From Pannonibacter anstelovis (lineage in GTDB: Bacteria; Pseudomonadota; Alphaproteobacteria; Rhizobiales; Stappiaceae), in contig NZ_JBAKBF010000007.1 in NCBI RefSeq assembly GCF_036881715.1, forward strand, positions 124,001-188,000: DNA of 64,000 nucleotides, read 5' to 3'. A program made the translations under genes and the position numbers. Numbering within the stretch: position 1 is the first letter of the stretch; every line of letters starts with the position of its first letter. Shown here in pieces: positions 45,152 through 54,136 of the stretch. The notes under the pieces were generated by a model. It was not told where the DNA came from, ran no database searches, and saw nothing but the letters and a program-made list of their open reading frames with translations.

Positions 45152-46261
45152 TCAGCCACCTGCCATCGGGCGGATGCGGTTGACATGGCCCATCTTGCGG
45201 CCCGCGCGGATTTCGGCCTTGCCGTACAGATGCAGCCGCGCACCGGCCTCGGCAAGGACTGCGGCCCAGCCTTCGGCATCGGCGCCGATCAGATTTTCCA
45301 TCACCACATCGCTGTGGCGCGCCGGATTGCCCAGCGGCCAGCCTGCAACGGCGCGCATGTGCTGCTCGAACTGTGACACGAGGCAGGCGTCCTGTGTCCA
45401 GTGCCCTGAGTTGTGCACGCGCGGGGCAATTTCGTTGACCAGAAGGTCTTCGTCCGCACCGGAGCCTGTGACGAACATCTCCACGCCCGTCACGCCAACA
45501 TAGCCGAGACTATCGACCACGCGCCGGGCAATCTCCACAGCCTTTGCCGCCGTGGCGGCCGTGACATTGGCCGGAACGGTAGAGGTCTTCAGGATGTGGT
45601 GCTCGTGATGGTTCTCGGTGATGTCGTAGCAGGCAATATCCCCGTTGATGCCGCGTGCGGCGACGACAGAGACTTCACGTGTGAAGGGGATGAGCTGTTC
45701 CAGCACCAGATCCTTGCCGCCGAGCTTCGCCAGCGCATCGGCCGCCGTGGCACGGTCGCGGATCATGGCCTGACCCTTGCCGTCATAACCGAAGCGCCGG
45801 GTCTTCAGCACACCCTGGCCGCCAAACCGGTCGAGCGCGGCGTTCAGATCCGCAAGACTGTCGACAGCGGCGTAACCGGCAAGGGCAATGCCTGCCCCAG
45901 AGAGAAAGTCTTTTTCGCTCAGCCGGTCCTGCGACACGGCAAGCGCGCGCGGGCCAGGGCGGACGGGCACAAAGGAGGCGAGATGCGCCGCCGTTGGGCC
46001 GGGCACATTCTCGAACTCGTAGGTCACCACATCGACGCTGCGGGCAAAGGCCTCAAGTGCGTCAAGGTCTTCATAGGCCGCCTGCGTGTGCGTTGCCGCG
46101 ACCTCGAAGGCAGGGCTGCCTGCCTCGGGGCAATAGATATGGCTCTTCAGGCCAAGGCTGGCACCGGCAAGGGCCAGCATGCGGCCCAGCTGGCCGCCGC
46201 CGAGAATGCCGATGGTGCTGCCGGGCTTCAGAATGCGGCCGTCGTCAGGAAAGTGGCTCAT
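45152..46261 (-). CDS. purK: N5-carboxyaminoimidazole ribonucleotide synthase
   Basis: The 369-residue ATP-grasp enzyme has GILGGGQLGRMLALA, the ATP-grasp LKTRRFGYDGKGQ, FTREVSVVAARG and the metal-binding end VNEIAPRVHNSGHWT with TDACLVSQFEQH-type sequence. PurK uses ATP and bicarbonate to carboxylate AIR to N5-CAIR in purine synthesis. It lies 6 bases downstream of purE, with which it forms the usual operon. A bidirectional terminator closes the unit. Confidence 0.97.
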   Translation of the reverse strand: MSHFPDDGRILKPGSTIGILGGGQLGRMLALAGASLGLKSHIYCPEAGSPAFEVAATHTQAAYEDLDALEAFARSVDVVTYEFENVPGPTAAHLASFVPVRPGPRALAVSQDRLSEKDFLSGAGIALAGYAAVDSLADLNAALDRFGGQGVLKTRRFGYDGKGQAMIRDRATAADALAKLGGKDLVLEQLIPFTREVSVVAARGINGDIACYDITENHHEHHILKTSTVPANVTAATAAKAVEIARRVVDSLGYVGVTGVEMFVTGSGADEDLLVNEIAPRVHNSGHWTQDACLVSQFEQHMRAVAGWPLGNPARHSDVVMENLIGADAEGWAAVLAEAGARLHLYGKAEIRAGRKMGHVNRIRPMAGG

Positions 46262-46267
46262 CCGGGT

Positions 46268-46765
46268 TCAGGCCTCGTCGCTCGGGAAATCGGCAACGGA
46301 AGCCGTCTGTTCGGCGCGGTAGCTGTCGAGCCGGACGGCGAGGCCCTCATCGGTGAGGGCAAGAACGGAGGCAGCAAGCAGGGCAGCGTTGACGGCGCCG
46401 GCGCGGCCAATTGCCAGCGTGCCAACCGGAATGCCCGCAGGCATCTGCACGATCGACAGAAGGCTGTCTTCGCCTTTCAGGGTGCGTGACTCGATCGGAA
46501 CGCCGAACACCGGCAGCGGCGTCAGGGCGGCGGTCATGCCGGGCAGATGGGCGGCTCCGCCTGCACCTGCGATGATCACCTTGACCCCGTTTCCGCGGGC
46601 GGCCTTGGCGAAGTCGAACATGCGCTCGGGCGTGCGGTGGGCGGAGACGATGCGGGCCTCATAGGCGACCCCCAGACGGTCAAGCGTATCTGCGGCGTGT
46701 TTCATGGTCGGCCAGTCGGACTGGCTGCCCATGATGATTGCGACCGGTGCGGGCCCGTTTGCCAT
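46268..46765 (-). CDS. purE: N5-carboxyaminoimidazole ribonucleotide mutase
   Basis: The 165-residue protein shows the class I PurE motifs IIMGSQSDWPTM, SAHRTPERM, VIIAGAGGAAHLPGM and the conserved GVPI with LLSIVQMPAGIPVGT. It converts N5-CAIR to CAIR, the step after PurK. Length is typical for the octameric bacterial enzyme. It is the first gene of purEK; a ribosome site GGAGACA lies just before ATG 46765. Confidence 0.97.
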   Translation of the reverse strand: MANGPAPVAIIMGSQSDWPTMKHAADTLDRLGVAYEARIVSAHRTPERMFDFAKAARGNGVKVIIAGAGGAAHLPGMTAALTPLPVFGVPIESRTLKGEDSLLSIVQMPAGIPVGTLAIGRAGAVNAALLAASVLALTDEGLAVRLDSYRAEQTASVADFPSDEA

Positions 46766-46895
46766 GCTGTCTCCTTATGCCAAGCCTCTGAGATGCTGGC
46801 GCATCAAGCCTTGAGAAGGCGCGGATTATAGGCACGGCAAGGCGTGGCGCAAGGCCGCAAGGGCCTGCGATCCGGCATTTTTCAGCCCCTGAGGA

Positions 46896-47102
46896 TCAGG
46901 CGATGATGTCCGGGAAAAGCTGGTCTTCCAGAATGGCGATCCGGTCGCGGATCATGAGTTTCTTCTTTTTCAGGCGCTGCAGCTGCAGGGCATCTGCGCT
47001 GCCGGTGCCGGCAAGGGCCTGAATGGCGGTATCAAGGTCACGGTGCTCCTGGCGCAGCTGCGCCAGCTCAACTCGCACGGCCTGTTCATTAGCTTCCGGC
47101 AT
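46896..47102 (-). CDS. DUF465 (YdcH-like) small protein
   Basis: The 68-residue protein (ATG 47102, MPEANEQAVR) is a short helical hairpin with the DUF465 pattern LRQEHRDLDTAIQAL and QRLKKKKLMIRDRIAILE. The short open extension upstream is ignored because a GGGGAGAGCG site directly precedes ATG 47102. Function is unknown. It points away from a second DUF465 gene at 47480. Confidence 0.88.
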   Translation of the reverse strand: MPEANEQAVRVELAQLRQEHRDLDTAIQALAGTGSADALQLQRLKKKKLMIRDRIAILEDQLFPDIIA

Positions 47103-47479
47103 CGCTCTCCCCAGACACAATACACGCCGGGCTCAAGTGCTCTGATCCTTGCACAAGTGCTCCCCGGCCCGTCGCGCCTTGCAACTCCAATCGCGGTGGA
47201 GAAACCGTACACCGGTGCCTGCGTTTCTGCGAGCCAAATTTGCACCGGGTGACTCCAACACATTGTGGGCGTGGATAAAATCCGCTTTCCTGGTGCAGTG
47301 CGGTAGATTAGAAGTGATATATTATTCTGGTGATTTTAATTCTTACGTAAGTGTAGTTTTCATTTTGCAGCGCACTATGCGTCAGATGCAGAGCGGGTCC
47401 CATGAAATGCATTCGACAAGCCGGCAAAATGTGTGGCAACATCTCTTTGTCTGAGCCAACAGGACAAGGAGCACTATCC
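47103..47479. other. 377 bp region between two divergent DUF465 genes
   Basis: It holds the promoters of both genes. The stretch near 47320-47370 is AT-rich, unlike the rest of the window, and contains the perfect 10-base palindrome CTTACGTAAG at 47342-47351, a possible operator. No further gene is seen. Confidence 0.4.
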
Positions 47480-47659
47480 ATGTCAATGCAGTCGCATCTT
47501 GCAGAACTGGAGCGCCGCCACGCAGCCCTCGACGAAGAGATCGAAACGGCCCTGCGGCACCCAAGTGTCGATACGCTCGAACTGGCCGAGATGAAGCGCA
47601 AGAAGCTCAAGCTCAAGGAAGAGATCTTTAAAATCCAGTCGAAAGCCACGATGCACTGA
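47480..47659 (+). CDS. DUF465 (YdcH-like) small protein, second copy
   Basis: The 59-residue helical protein starts at ATG 47480 behind an AAGGAG site and contains LAELERRHAALDEEIETAL and LAEMKRKKLKLKEEIFKIQ, matching DUF465. Similar to E. coli YdcH in size. Role unknown; the coiled-coil-like hairpin suggests an interaction module. The pair of divergent copies could arise from an old duplication, though they are clearly diverged. A shared terminator lies at 47795-47828. Confidence 0.88.
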   Translation: MSMQSHLAELERRHAALDEEIETALRHPSVDTLELAEMKRKKLKLKEEIFKIQSKATMH

Positions 47660-47794
47660 GGTCTGGTCTGACCTGAAGCAACTGTGACATGACGGAGGCA
47701 TGAGCTGGCGGGGCTTCCGCCAGCTGCGAACCGGGACCGAAGCGCCAGACAGCTGAAGCGGAGCCCGCAGGAAGCACAAAAATCAGAGAACACG

Positions 47795-47828
47795 AAAAAC
47801 CCCCGGCCAGTCTGGTCCGGGGGTTTTT
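47795..47828. terminator. Bidirectional terminator DUF465 gene / rpmE
   Basis: AAAAACCCCCGG and its complement form a 12 bp stem with a 10-base loop; T or A runs on both sides allow termination for both converging genes. Confidence 0.88.
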
Positions 47829-47858
47829 TGGTGCTTGCAAGATCTGCAGTGCTGGGGC

Positions 47859-48083
47859 TCAGGAGCCCAGGAAGCCTGCAAACTTGTTCTTGAAGCGCGA
47901 GACACGGCCGCCACGGTCCATGATCTGACGGTCGCCACCGGTCCAGGCCGGGTGGGAGGTCGGATCGATGTCCAGCGACAGGGTGTCGCCTTCCTTGCCG
48001 TAGGTCGAACGGGTCATGTATTCCGTGCCATCGGTCATCACGACCTTGATGGCGTGGTAATCGGGATGGATGTTCGCTTTCAT
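47859..48083 (-). CDS. rpmE: Ribosomal protein bL31 (zinc-free type A)
   Basis: The 74-residue protein (ATG 48083, MKANIHPDYHAIKVVMTDGT) is bL31 type A by HPAWTGGDRQIMDRGGRVSRFKNKF. It lacks the four Cys of the zinc-binding form. It bridges the two ribosomal subunits. It stands alone with its own terminator; the upstream gap to the ABC gene is 248 bp and divergent. Confidence 0.94.
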   Translation of the reverse strand: MKANIHPDYHAIKVVMTDGTEYMTRSTYGKEGDTLSLDIDPTSHPAWTGGDRQIMDRGGRVSRFKNKFAGFLGS

Positions 48084-48331
48084 CGCCGGTCCTTTCCAGC
48101 ACCTGCCCACACACCCTTGAGGGCGTTCCGGCGAGATGCAAGTCCTGAAATTTGAGCCAGCGAACGTCTTTCGCACGCATGACCCTTGAAACATGAGGCG
48201 CTGCTATATCTCAAGACGGCTGGCAAGACAAGGGCAGGCAAACGCTTGCAGGCGCCTTTTTCCGCTTGGAATTGCCGCTGCCATGGGCCAAGTGATGGCA
48301 GGACAGGTTGACAGAGCTGACGGGCAGGCAA

Positions 48332-50173
48332 ATGAGCGGGCAGTTTGACGGCACAAGAGACGGAAACTCTGCAGGAAAGGGCGCTGAAGACGAGGTGGAA
48401 GCACGCCGCCGCTCCCTGCGGCCGCTGGCGCAGCTTCTCCCTTATGTGCTGCGTTACCGCTGGATGGTTGCCGGGGCAATGGCCGCGCTGTTTGCTGCGG
48501 CCTCCGTCACGCTGGTTCTGCCCGTGGCCGTGCGGCGGATGATCGACAATGGCTTCACTGCGGGCGATCCGGCGCTGGTCAACTCCTACTTCCTGATGCT
48601 GATTGGCGTTGCAGCAGCCCTCGCGCTTGCCAGTTCCTGCCGCTATTTCCTCGTCATGTGGATCGGTGAGCGGATCGTCGCCGATGTGCGGGCGGATGTC
48701 TTTGCCCATCTGACGGTGCTCAGCCCAGCTTTCTATGACAGCGCCCGCTCGGGCGAAATCCTGTCGCGGCTGACGGCGGACACCACCCAGATCAAGTCCG
48801 CCTTCGGCGCCAGCGCCTCCATTGCCATGCGCAATCTGGTGATGTTTATCGGTGCGGTGTCGCTAATGGTCTTCACCAGCCCGCGCCTGTCCGTCATCGT
48901 TCTGGCTGCCATTCCGGTGATCGTGCTGCCGCTGATCGGTTTCGGGCGTTCTGTGCGCAAGCGCTCGCGCCGGGCGCAGGACACGCTGGCGGGTGCTTCC
49001 GCCTACGCCTCGGAAATGCTGGGCGCCATCCGGGCGCTGCAGGCCTTCACCAGCGAAGGCGTTGCGGCCGGCAAGTTCCGCCTTGCGGTGGAAGAGGCCT
49101 TTGGTGCAGCTCGCAGTGCCATGGGCGCACGCGCCTTCCTCACCGGCTTTGCAATCTTCATCATCGCCTCCAGTGTGGTGGCGGTGCTTTGGATTGGCGC
49201 TGGGGATGTGTTCGCGGGGCGGATGAGCGGCGGCGAACTGGGTCAGTTCCTGCTGTATTCGATCCTTGCTGCCGGAGCGCTGGGAGAGCTGTCGCAGGTG
49301 TGGGGCGAGATTTCGCAGGCAGCAGGCGCGGCCGAACGGCTGGGCGAGATCCTGCGCATCGAGCCGGTGATCAAGGCACCGGCAGATCCGAAGCCTCTGC
49401 CAAGCCCGGCACGCGGTGAAGTGAGCTTTGACGGCGTCAGCTTTGCCTATGGCCACACCGGCGGCGGGCCCGTGGTGCGCCAGGTGAGCCTGGACGTGAA
49501 GGCGGGCGAAACGGTCGCCATCGTTGGCCCATCAGGGGCCGGCAAGTCGACGCTCTTCCATCTGCTCATGCGCTTCTATGATCCGGTGGAAGGTCAGGTG
49601 CGGCTCGATGGGGTGAACCTGCGCGACGTCAGCCCGCAGGCGCTGCGTTCCCGCATCGCGCTGGTGCCGCAGGACACGGTGGTGTTTGGCACGACGGCGG
49701 CGGAAAACATCGCCTATGGCCGCCCTGGTGCCTCGCTGGAGGAAATCCACGCAGCGGCACATGCCGCCCGCGCCCATGACTTCATCTCCGCCATGCCGCA
49801 GGGCTATGACACCGTGATCGGCGAGCGCGGTGTGACGCTCTCCGGCGGACAGCGCCAGCGCATCGCCATTGCCCGTGCCATTCTCAAGGACGCTCCCGTG
49901 CTGCTGCTGGACGAAGCGACAAGCGCGCTCGATGCGGAAAGCGAGGTGCAGGTGCAGAAGGCTCTGGAGCAGCTGATGCAGGGCCGCACGACGCTCGTCA
50001 TCGCCCATCGCCTTGCCACCGTGCTGAAGGCTGACCGGATCATCGTCATGGAAGAGGGCCGCATCGTGGAGATGGGTACGCATGCCGATCTCGTTGCTGA
50101 AGGCGGGCTTTATGCGCGCCTCGCCAGCCTGCAGTTCGACGCCAGCCGCGAGGATGCGCTGGCCGACGCCTGA
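48332..50173 (+). CDS. ABC exporter, fused permease-ATPase (MsbA-like)
   Basis: The 613-residue half-transporter has six membrane helices (about 40-320) and a nucleotide-binding domain (about 365-600) with Walker A GPSGAGKST (about 399), signature LSGGQRQRIAIARA (about 503), Walker B VLLLDEATSALD and the H-loop IAHRL. It should work as a homodimer. Lipid A (MsbA), drug or peptide export are all possible; the sequence alone does not decide. ATG 48332 is used; TTG 48308 is also possible. A strong terminator follows. Confidence 0.9.
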   Translation: MSGQFDGTRDGNSAGKGAEDEVEARRRSLRPLAQLLPYVLRYRWMVAGAMAALFAAASVTLVLPVAVRRMIDNGFTAGDPALVNSYFLMLIGVAAALALASSCRYFLVMWIGERIVADVRADVFAHLTVLSPAFYDSARSGEILSRLTADTTQIKSAFGASASIAMRNLVMFIGAVSLMVFTSPRLSVIVLAAIPVIVLPLIGFGRSVRKRSRRAQDTLAGASAYASEMLGAIRALQAFTSEGVAAGKFRLAVEEAFGAARSAMGARAFLTGFAIFIIASSVVAVLWIGAGDVFAGRMSGGELGQFLLYSILAAGALGELSQVWGEISQAAGAAERLGEILRIEPVIKAPADPKPLPSPARGEVSFDGVSFAYGHTGGGPVVRQVSLDVKAGETVAIVGPSGAGKSTLFHLLMRFYDPVEGQVRLDGVNLRDVSPQALRSRIALVPQDTVVFGTTAAENIAYGRPGASLEEIHAAAHAARAHDFISAMPQGYDTVIGERGVTLSGGQRQRIAIARAILKDAPVLLLDEATSALDAESEVQVQKALEQLMQGRTTLVIAHRLATVLKADRIIVMEEGRIVEMGTHADLVAEGGLYARLASLQFDASREDALADA

Positions 50174-50180
50174 AAAAGCT

Positions 50181-50219
50181 GCGGCGGCGCGTTCAGGGAA
50201 CGGCCGCCGCTTCTTTTGT
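50181..50219 (+). terminator. Rho-independent terminator of ABC exporter gene
   Basis: GCGGCGGC and GCCGCCGC form an 8 bp stem (14-base loop) followed by TTCTTTTGTTT, 8 bases past the stop. Confidence 0.85.
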
Positions 50220-50235
50220 TTGAATGCAGGAGCGC

Positions 50236-51024
50236 TCAGTCGTTGTCCGGAACGGCGACCGTGTAGTTGAGCGGCATGCGCCCGCCGTCGACGTAGAGGG
50301 TCTGGCCGGTCATGTACGACGAATCGTCCGAAGCAAGGAATGCGGCCACGGAGGCAATCTCCGAAGCCTCTCCGATACGGCCGAGAGGCGTGCGCGACAG
50401 GATGCGGTTCTTCGCGGCCTTGTCGGAATTCACCGCCGCCAGCATGTCGGTCATGATCGAGCCGGGGCCTATGGCATTGACGCGGATGCCGTAGGGCGCC
50501 AGCGAAAGCGCCGTGGCGCGCGTCAGCTGGGCAAGGCCGCCCTTCGACACGCAGTAGGGGATCTGCGAGGGGATCGCCAGAACCGCGTTGATCGAGGACA
50601 TGTTGATGATGCAGCCCGGCGTGCCGCCCGCTTCGACGCGTTCCACCATGTGCCGGGCAACGGCCTGTGACACCAGGAAAGAGCCCTTCAGGTTGACCTG
50701 AATGACCCGGTCAAAGTCGGCTTCCTCCAGATTGAGGAAATCGGTTCCTGCGACGATGCCAGCATTATTGACCAGAATGTCTATGTCACCGAAAGCGTTC
50801 AGCGTTTCGGCAACCAGGTTCCGCACGTCCAGCGCTTCGGCAACGTTGCAGCTGACATAGAGCACATCGCCCAGTGGCTTGAGTTCTTCGGCTGCGGCTT
50901 CGCCGGCCTCATCGTCGATATCCGCGATGACGACCCTGGCGCCGTCGCTCAGAAAGCGCCGTGCAATGGCAAGACCGATACCGCGCGAGGCGCCGGTGAC
51001 GATGGCAACCTTGTTGGTGAGGGA
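50236..51024 (-). CDS. Short-chain dehydrogenase/reductase
   Basis: The product is a classic SDR with TGASRGIG cofactor motif, NNAG near 90, catalytic Ser in NMSSINA, and Tyr-x-x-x-Lys in IPYCVSKGG. It ends with DGGRMPLNYTV. I place the start at TTG 51024 (262 residues), because GAGGAA lies 9 bases ahead; TTG 51051 is also possible, and no ATG is in frame. The D-I-D-D after the second strand suggests NAD over NADP preference. Substrate is unknown. It is 112 bp past the prpE stop on the same strand, so it may be in its operon. Confidence 0.85.
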   Translation of the reverse strand, partial: SLTNKVAIVTGASRGIGLAIARRFLSDGARVVIADIDDEAGEAAAEELKPLGDVLYVSCNVAEALDVRNLVAETLNAFGDIDILVNNAGIVAGTDFLNLEEADFDRVIQVNLKGSFLVSQAVARHMVERVEAGGTPGCIINMSSINAVLAIPSQIPYCVSKGGLAQLTRATALSLAPYGIRVNAIGPGSIMTDMLAAVNSDKAAKNRILSRTPLGRIGEASEIASVAAFLASDDSSYMTGQTLYVDGGRMPLNYTVAVPDND

Positions 51025-51138
51025 CAAGGGAAATTCCTCGTTGTTGTGCAAGGGGCGAACCGCCCGTGAAGGGGCCGTTCCGCGCGCAACAATAGGGCCT
51101 TGCGGTCAGCCTGTCGATGGCTGACCGCGGTGCAGCTT

Positions 51139-53055
51139 TCAGCTCCGTGTGAGGACGCCATATTCCCTGAGGGCCGTCTCGATCTCGTCAAGGATGGCCG
51201 GATCGTCGATCGTCGCGGGAACGCGGAACTCCTGTCCGTCGGCGATCTGACGCATGGTGCCGCGCAGGATCTTGCCGGAGCGGGTCTTGGGCAGGCGGTC
51301 GACGGTGACAGCGATCTTGAAGGCGGCGACTGGGCCGATGACGTCCCGTACCCGCCGGACAAGCTCCGCCTCCACCTCGTCATGCGGCCGGTTGACGCCT
51401 GCCTTCAGCACGACAAAGCCGCAGGGCAGCTGACCCTTGAGCTGATCGTTGATGCCGATGACGGCGCATTCAGCCACATCCGGGTGTCCGGACAGCACCT
51501 CTTCCATGGCGCCAGTAGACAGGCGGTGTCCGGCCACGTTGATGATGTCGTCGGTGCGCGACATGATCGACAGGTAACCATCCTCGTCGATGATGCCGGC
51601 GTCGGCCGTCTTGTAGTAGCCCGGGAACTCGTCGAGATAGGCACTGCGGAAGCGGGCATCCGCGTTCCACAGGGTCGGCAGGCAGCCGGGCGGCAGGGGC
51701 AGCTTGATGACGATGTTGCCAAGCGTGCCACGCGGCACCGGGTGGCCTGCATCATCCAGCACCTGCACGTCATAGCCGGGCATGGCCACCGTGGGCGAGC
51801 CGCGCTTGACGGGGAGAATGCCAAGGCCGACCGGATTGCCCGCGATGGCCCAGCCGGTCTCCGTCTGCCACCAGTGGTCGATCACCGGCACGCCGAGCTT
51901 TTCCTCCGCCCATTGCACCGTGTCCGGATCCGCGCGCTCACCGGCGAGGAACAGGGTGCGGAAGCCGCTGAGGTCATAATCCTCCATCAGCTTGCCGTTA
52001 GGGTCTTCCTTCTTGATGGCGCGGAAGGCTGTGGGCGCGGTGAAGAGCGCGGCGACGGAATGCTCCGAAATGACCCGCCAGAAGGCGCCCGCATCGGGCG
52101 TGCCCACCGGCTTGCCCTCATAGACCAGCGTTGTGCAGCCCTGCAGCAGCGGGCCGTAGACGATGTAGGAATGGCCGACGACCCAGCCCACATCGGAGGC
52201 GGCCCAGAACACTTCGCCGGGTGCGGCACCATAAAGATTGGACATGGACCATTTCAGCGCCACCATGTGGCCGCCGGTGTCTCGCACCACGCCCTTGGGC
52301 TGGCCGGTGGTGCCGGAAGTGTAAAGCACGTAGAGCGGATCGGTCGCCTTCACCGGCACGCAAGGCACTTGCCGGGCAGCCAGATAGGCGGCTTCCGTCA
52401 AGGCGCCGAAGTCCCGGTCGCGCTCCTGCGAAATCTCCGCGGCCAGCTGCTTGCGCTGGATGACAAGGCAGAACTCCGGCTTGTGCGCCGATTGTGCGAT
52501 GGCCGCGTCCACCAGCGGCTTGTAGGCAATCACGCGGCCGGGCTCGATACCGCAGGAGGCGCAGATGATGGCCTTGGGCGCGGCGTCATCAATGCGGGTG
52601 GCCAGTTCATGAGCGGCAAAGCCGCCGAAGACAACGGAATGAATGACCCCCAGGCGCGCGCAGGCCAGCATGGCCATTGCGGCCTGGGGGATCATCGGCA
52701 TGTAGAGAATGACGCGGTCGCCCTTGCCGATCCCATGGTCCTGCAGCACGGCTGCCATGGCCTGAACCTGGTCGAGCATTTCCTGATATGTATAGGCGGC
52801 CTGCGTCCCGGTGATGGGGCTGTCGTAAATCAGTGCGGTCTGTCCGGCGCGGCCTTTGGCGACGTGCCGGTCGAGGCAGTTGTAGCAGGTGTTCGTTTCG
52901 GCCCCGGCAAACCAGCGGCCATAGGCACCTTCCTGCGCATCGAGGACCTTGTCCCAGGGACGGAACCAGTCGATTTCCGCCGCCGCCTGCGCCCAGAAGG
53001 CTTCCGGATCGCGTTTCCAGGCATCATAGGTTTCATGATAGCGGCTGGCGGCCAT
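51139..53055 (-). CDS. prpE: Propionyl-CoA synthetase (propionate-CoA ligase)
   Basis: The 638-residue enzyme (ATG 53055, GGGAGGA site) has YTSGTTGQPKG, VIDHWWQTETGW, YYKTADAG and the C-terminal catalytic Lys in PKTRSGKILRGTM of the acyl-AMP family. N-terminal features (WFAGAETNTCYNCLDRHV, LIYDSPITGT) are those of PrpE rather than AcsA. It activates propionate with ATP and CoA; acetate is used poorly. The catalytic lysine is a known target of protein acylation in this family. No methylcitrate genes are in the window. Confidence 0.92.
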   Translation of the reverse strand: MAASRYHETYDAWKRDPEAFWAQAAAEIDWFRPWDKVLDAQEGAYGRWFAGAETNTCYNCLDRHVAKGRAGQTALIYDSPITGTQAAYTYQEMLDQVQAMAAVLQDHGIGKGDRVILYMPMIPQAAMAMLACARLGVIHSVVFGGFAAHELATRIDDAAPKAIICASCGIEPGRVIAYKPLVDAAIAQSAHKPEFCLVIQRKQLAAEISQERDRDFGALTEAAYLAARQVPCVPVKATDPLYVLYTSGTTGQPKGVVRDTGGHMVALKWSMSNLYGAAPGEVFWAASDVGWVVGHSYIVYGPLLQGCTTLVYEGKPVGTPDAGAFWRVISEHSVAALFTAPTAFRAIKKEDPNGKLMEDYDLSGFRTLFLAGERADPDTVQWAEEKLGVPVIDHWWQTETGWAIAGNPVGLGILPVKRGSPTVAMPGYDVQVLDDAGHPVPRGTLGNIVIKLPLPPGCLPTLWNADARFRSAYLDEFPGYYKTADAGIIDEDGYLSIMSRTDDIINVAGHRLSTGAMEEVLSGHPDVAECAVIGINDQLKGQLPCGFVVLKAGVNRPHDEVEAELVRRVRDVIGPVAAFKIAVTVDRLPKTRSGKILRGTMRQIADGQEFRVPATIDDPAILDEIETALREYGVLTRS

Positions 53056-53209
53056 TGCTTGTCCTCCCAGACAGTTCGGCGGTTCCATCCCTTGCGGCCA
53101 GCGCAGGTTCGCACCTTGCCGGGCCGCGTGGCGGAGAATGTCGCAGCTTGCGCTGCACAAGCAAGAGGGCGGCTGCTTAGACATTCGCAGGGGCGTGGGT
53201 TTACTTAAC

Positions 53210-53232
53210 CTCTTTGGCTATGCTTCAAAGAG
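53210..53232. promoter_or_regulatory. Inverted repeat between prpE and TauE/SafE gene
   Basis: CTCTTTG and CAAAGAG form a perfect 7 bp repeat with nine bases between, 43 bases before the TauE/SafE start. It might be an operator for either divergent gene. Confidence 0.3.
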
Positions 53233-53274
53233 ACAGGTCCAGTTCAGGTCCTTCCTCCCGCCGGATGCCCCTTC

Positions 53275-54051
53275 ATGCTCCTGTCACCGATTTCCGATCC
53301 GCTGTTCTATGCCGTGGCCATCCCGGCCGTCATCCTTGCGGGGCTGGGCAAGGGCGGCTTTGGCGGTCCCATTGGCATGCTTGCCGTGCCGCTGATGGCG
53401 CTGGTCATTCCACCCATCCAGGCCGCCGGAATCATGCTGCCGGTTCTGCTGGTCATGGACGCTGTGGGGCTTGCCGCCTACAGGGGCACGTTTGACCGCA
53501 AGGCCATCGCAATCCTTCTGCCTGCGGGTATTCTGGGCGTGGGGCTGGGGTGGCTGACAGCGGCTTTTGTCGAGGACGCACATGTGACGCTGCTGGTCGG
53601 CGTCATCTCGCTGGCCTTTGTGGCCGACAGGTTCCGTCCCGGGCGCCGTGGCGGCGGGGCGCTGCCGCATCGTGTTCCCTCGGGGGTTTTCTGGGGCACG
53701 CTTTCCGGCTTTACAAGCTTCGTCAGCCACACGGGTGGGCCACCCTATCAGATCTACATGGTGCCGCGTGGCCTTGCACCGGCGCTCTTTGCAGGCACGG
53801 CCGTCATCTTCTTCACCACCGTCAATCTGGTGAAGCTGGTTCCCTACTTCCTGCTTGGTCAGTTCGATGCGGCCAATCTTGCGACCGCAGCGGTGTTGTT
53901 GCCGCTGGCGCCTCTGGCTACGCTGGCCGGGTGGCGGCTGACGCGGATTGTCCGGCCGCAGCTTTTCTACGGCGCCGTTTATGCCGTGATGGCCTTTGTC
54001 GGCACGAAGCTGGTCTGGGATGGCCTGTCAGCGCTTCTTGGCACAGGCTGA
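53275..54051 (+). CDS. TauE/SafE sulfite-exporter family membrane protein
   Basis: The 258-residue protein has about seven or eight hydrophobic segments and the repeated motifs GLGKGGFGG (about 22-30) and SGFTSFVSHTGGPPYQIY (about 145-162), the signature of the TauE/SafE family. Members move sulfite, sulfoacetate or other organosulfur anions across the inner membrane. No sulfur genes are nearby, so substrate is not determined. It is divergent from prpE and converges on rcdA with a hairpin at 54073-54104. Confidence 0.88.
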   Translation: MLLSPISDPLFYAVAIPAVILAGLGKGGFGGPIGMLAVPLMALVIPPIQAAGIMLPVLLVMDAVGLAAYRGTFDRKAIAILLPAGILGVGLGWLTAAFVEDAHVTLLVGVISLAFVADRFRPGRRGGGALPHRVPSGVFWGTLSGFTSFVSHTGGPPYQIYMVPRGLAPALFAGTAVIFFTTVNLVKLVPYFLLGQFDAANLATAAVLLPLAPLATLAGWRLTRIVRPQLFYGAVYAVMAFVGTKLVWDGLSALLGTG

Positions 54052-54072
54052 TCAGGGCTTGATACAGCCGCT

Positions 54073-54104
54073 GTTCCGGGACGGCACAATGTCTGTCCCG
54101 GAAC
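54073..54104. terminator. Hairpin between TauE/SafE gene and rcdA
   Basis: GTTCCGGGAC and GTCCCGGAAC form a perfect 10 bp stem with a 12-base loop. T-tracts are missing on both sides, so it may be a weak bidirectional terminator or a stabilising 3' hairpin. Confidence 0.5.
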
Positions 54105-54136
54105 GGGCCTGAGAAGGGAACGTGTGTGGCTGACTG

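Noticed and set aside
51100..53208. A 702-codon plus-strand frame opposite prpE
   Set aside because: Antisense shadow of the prpE gene; no family-like sequence.
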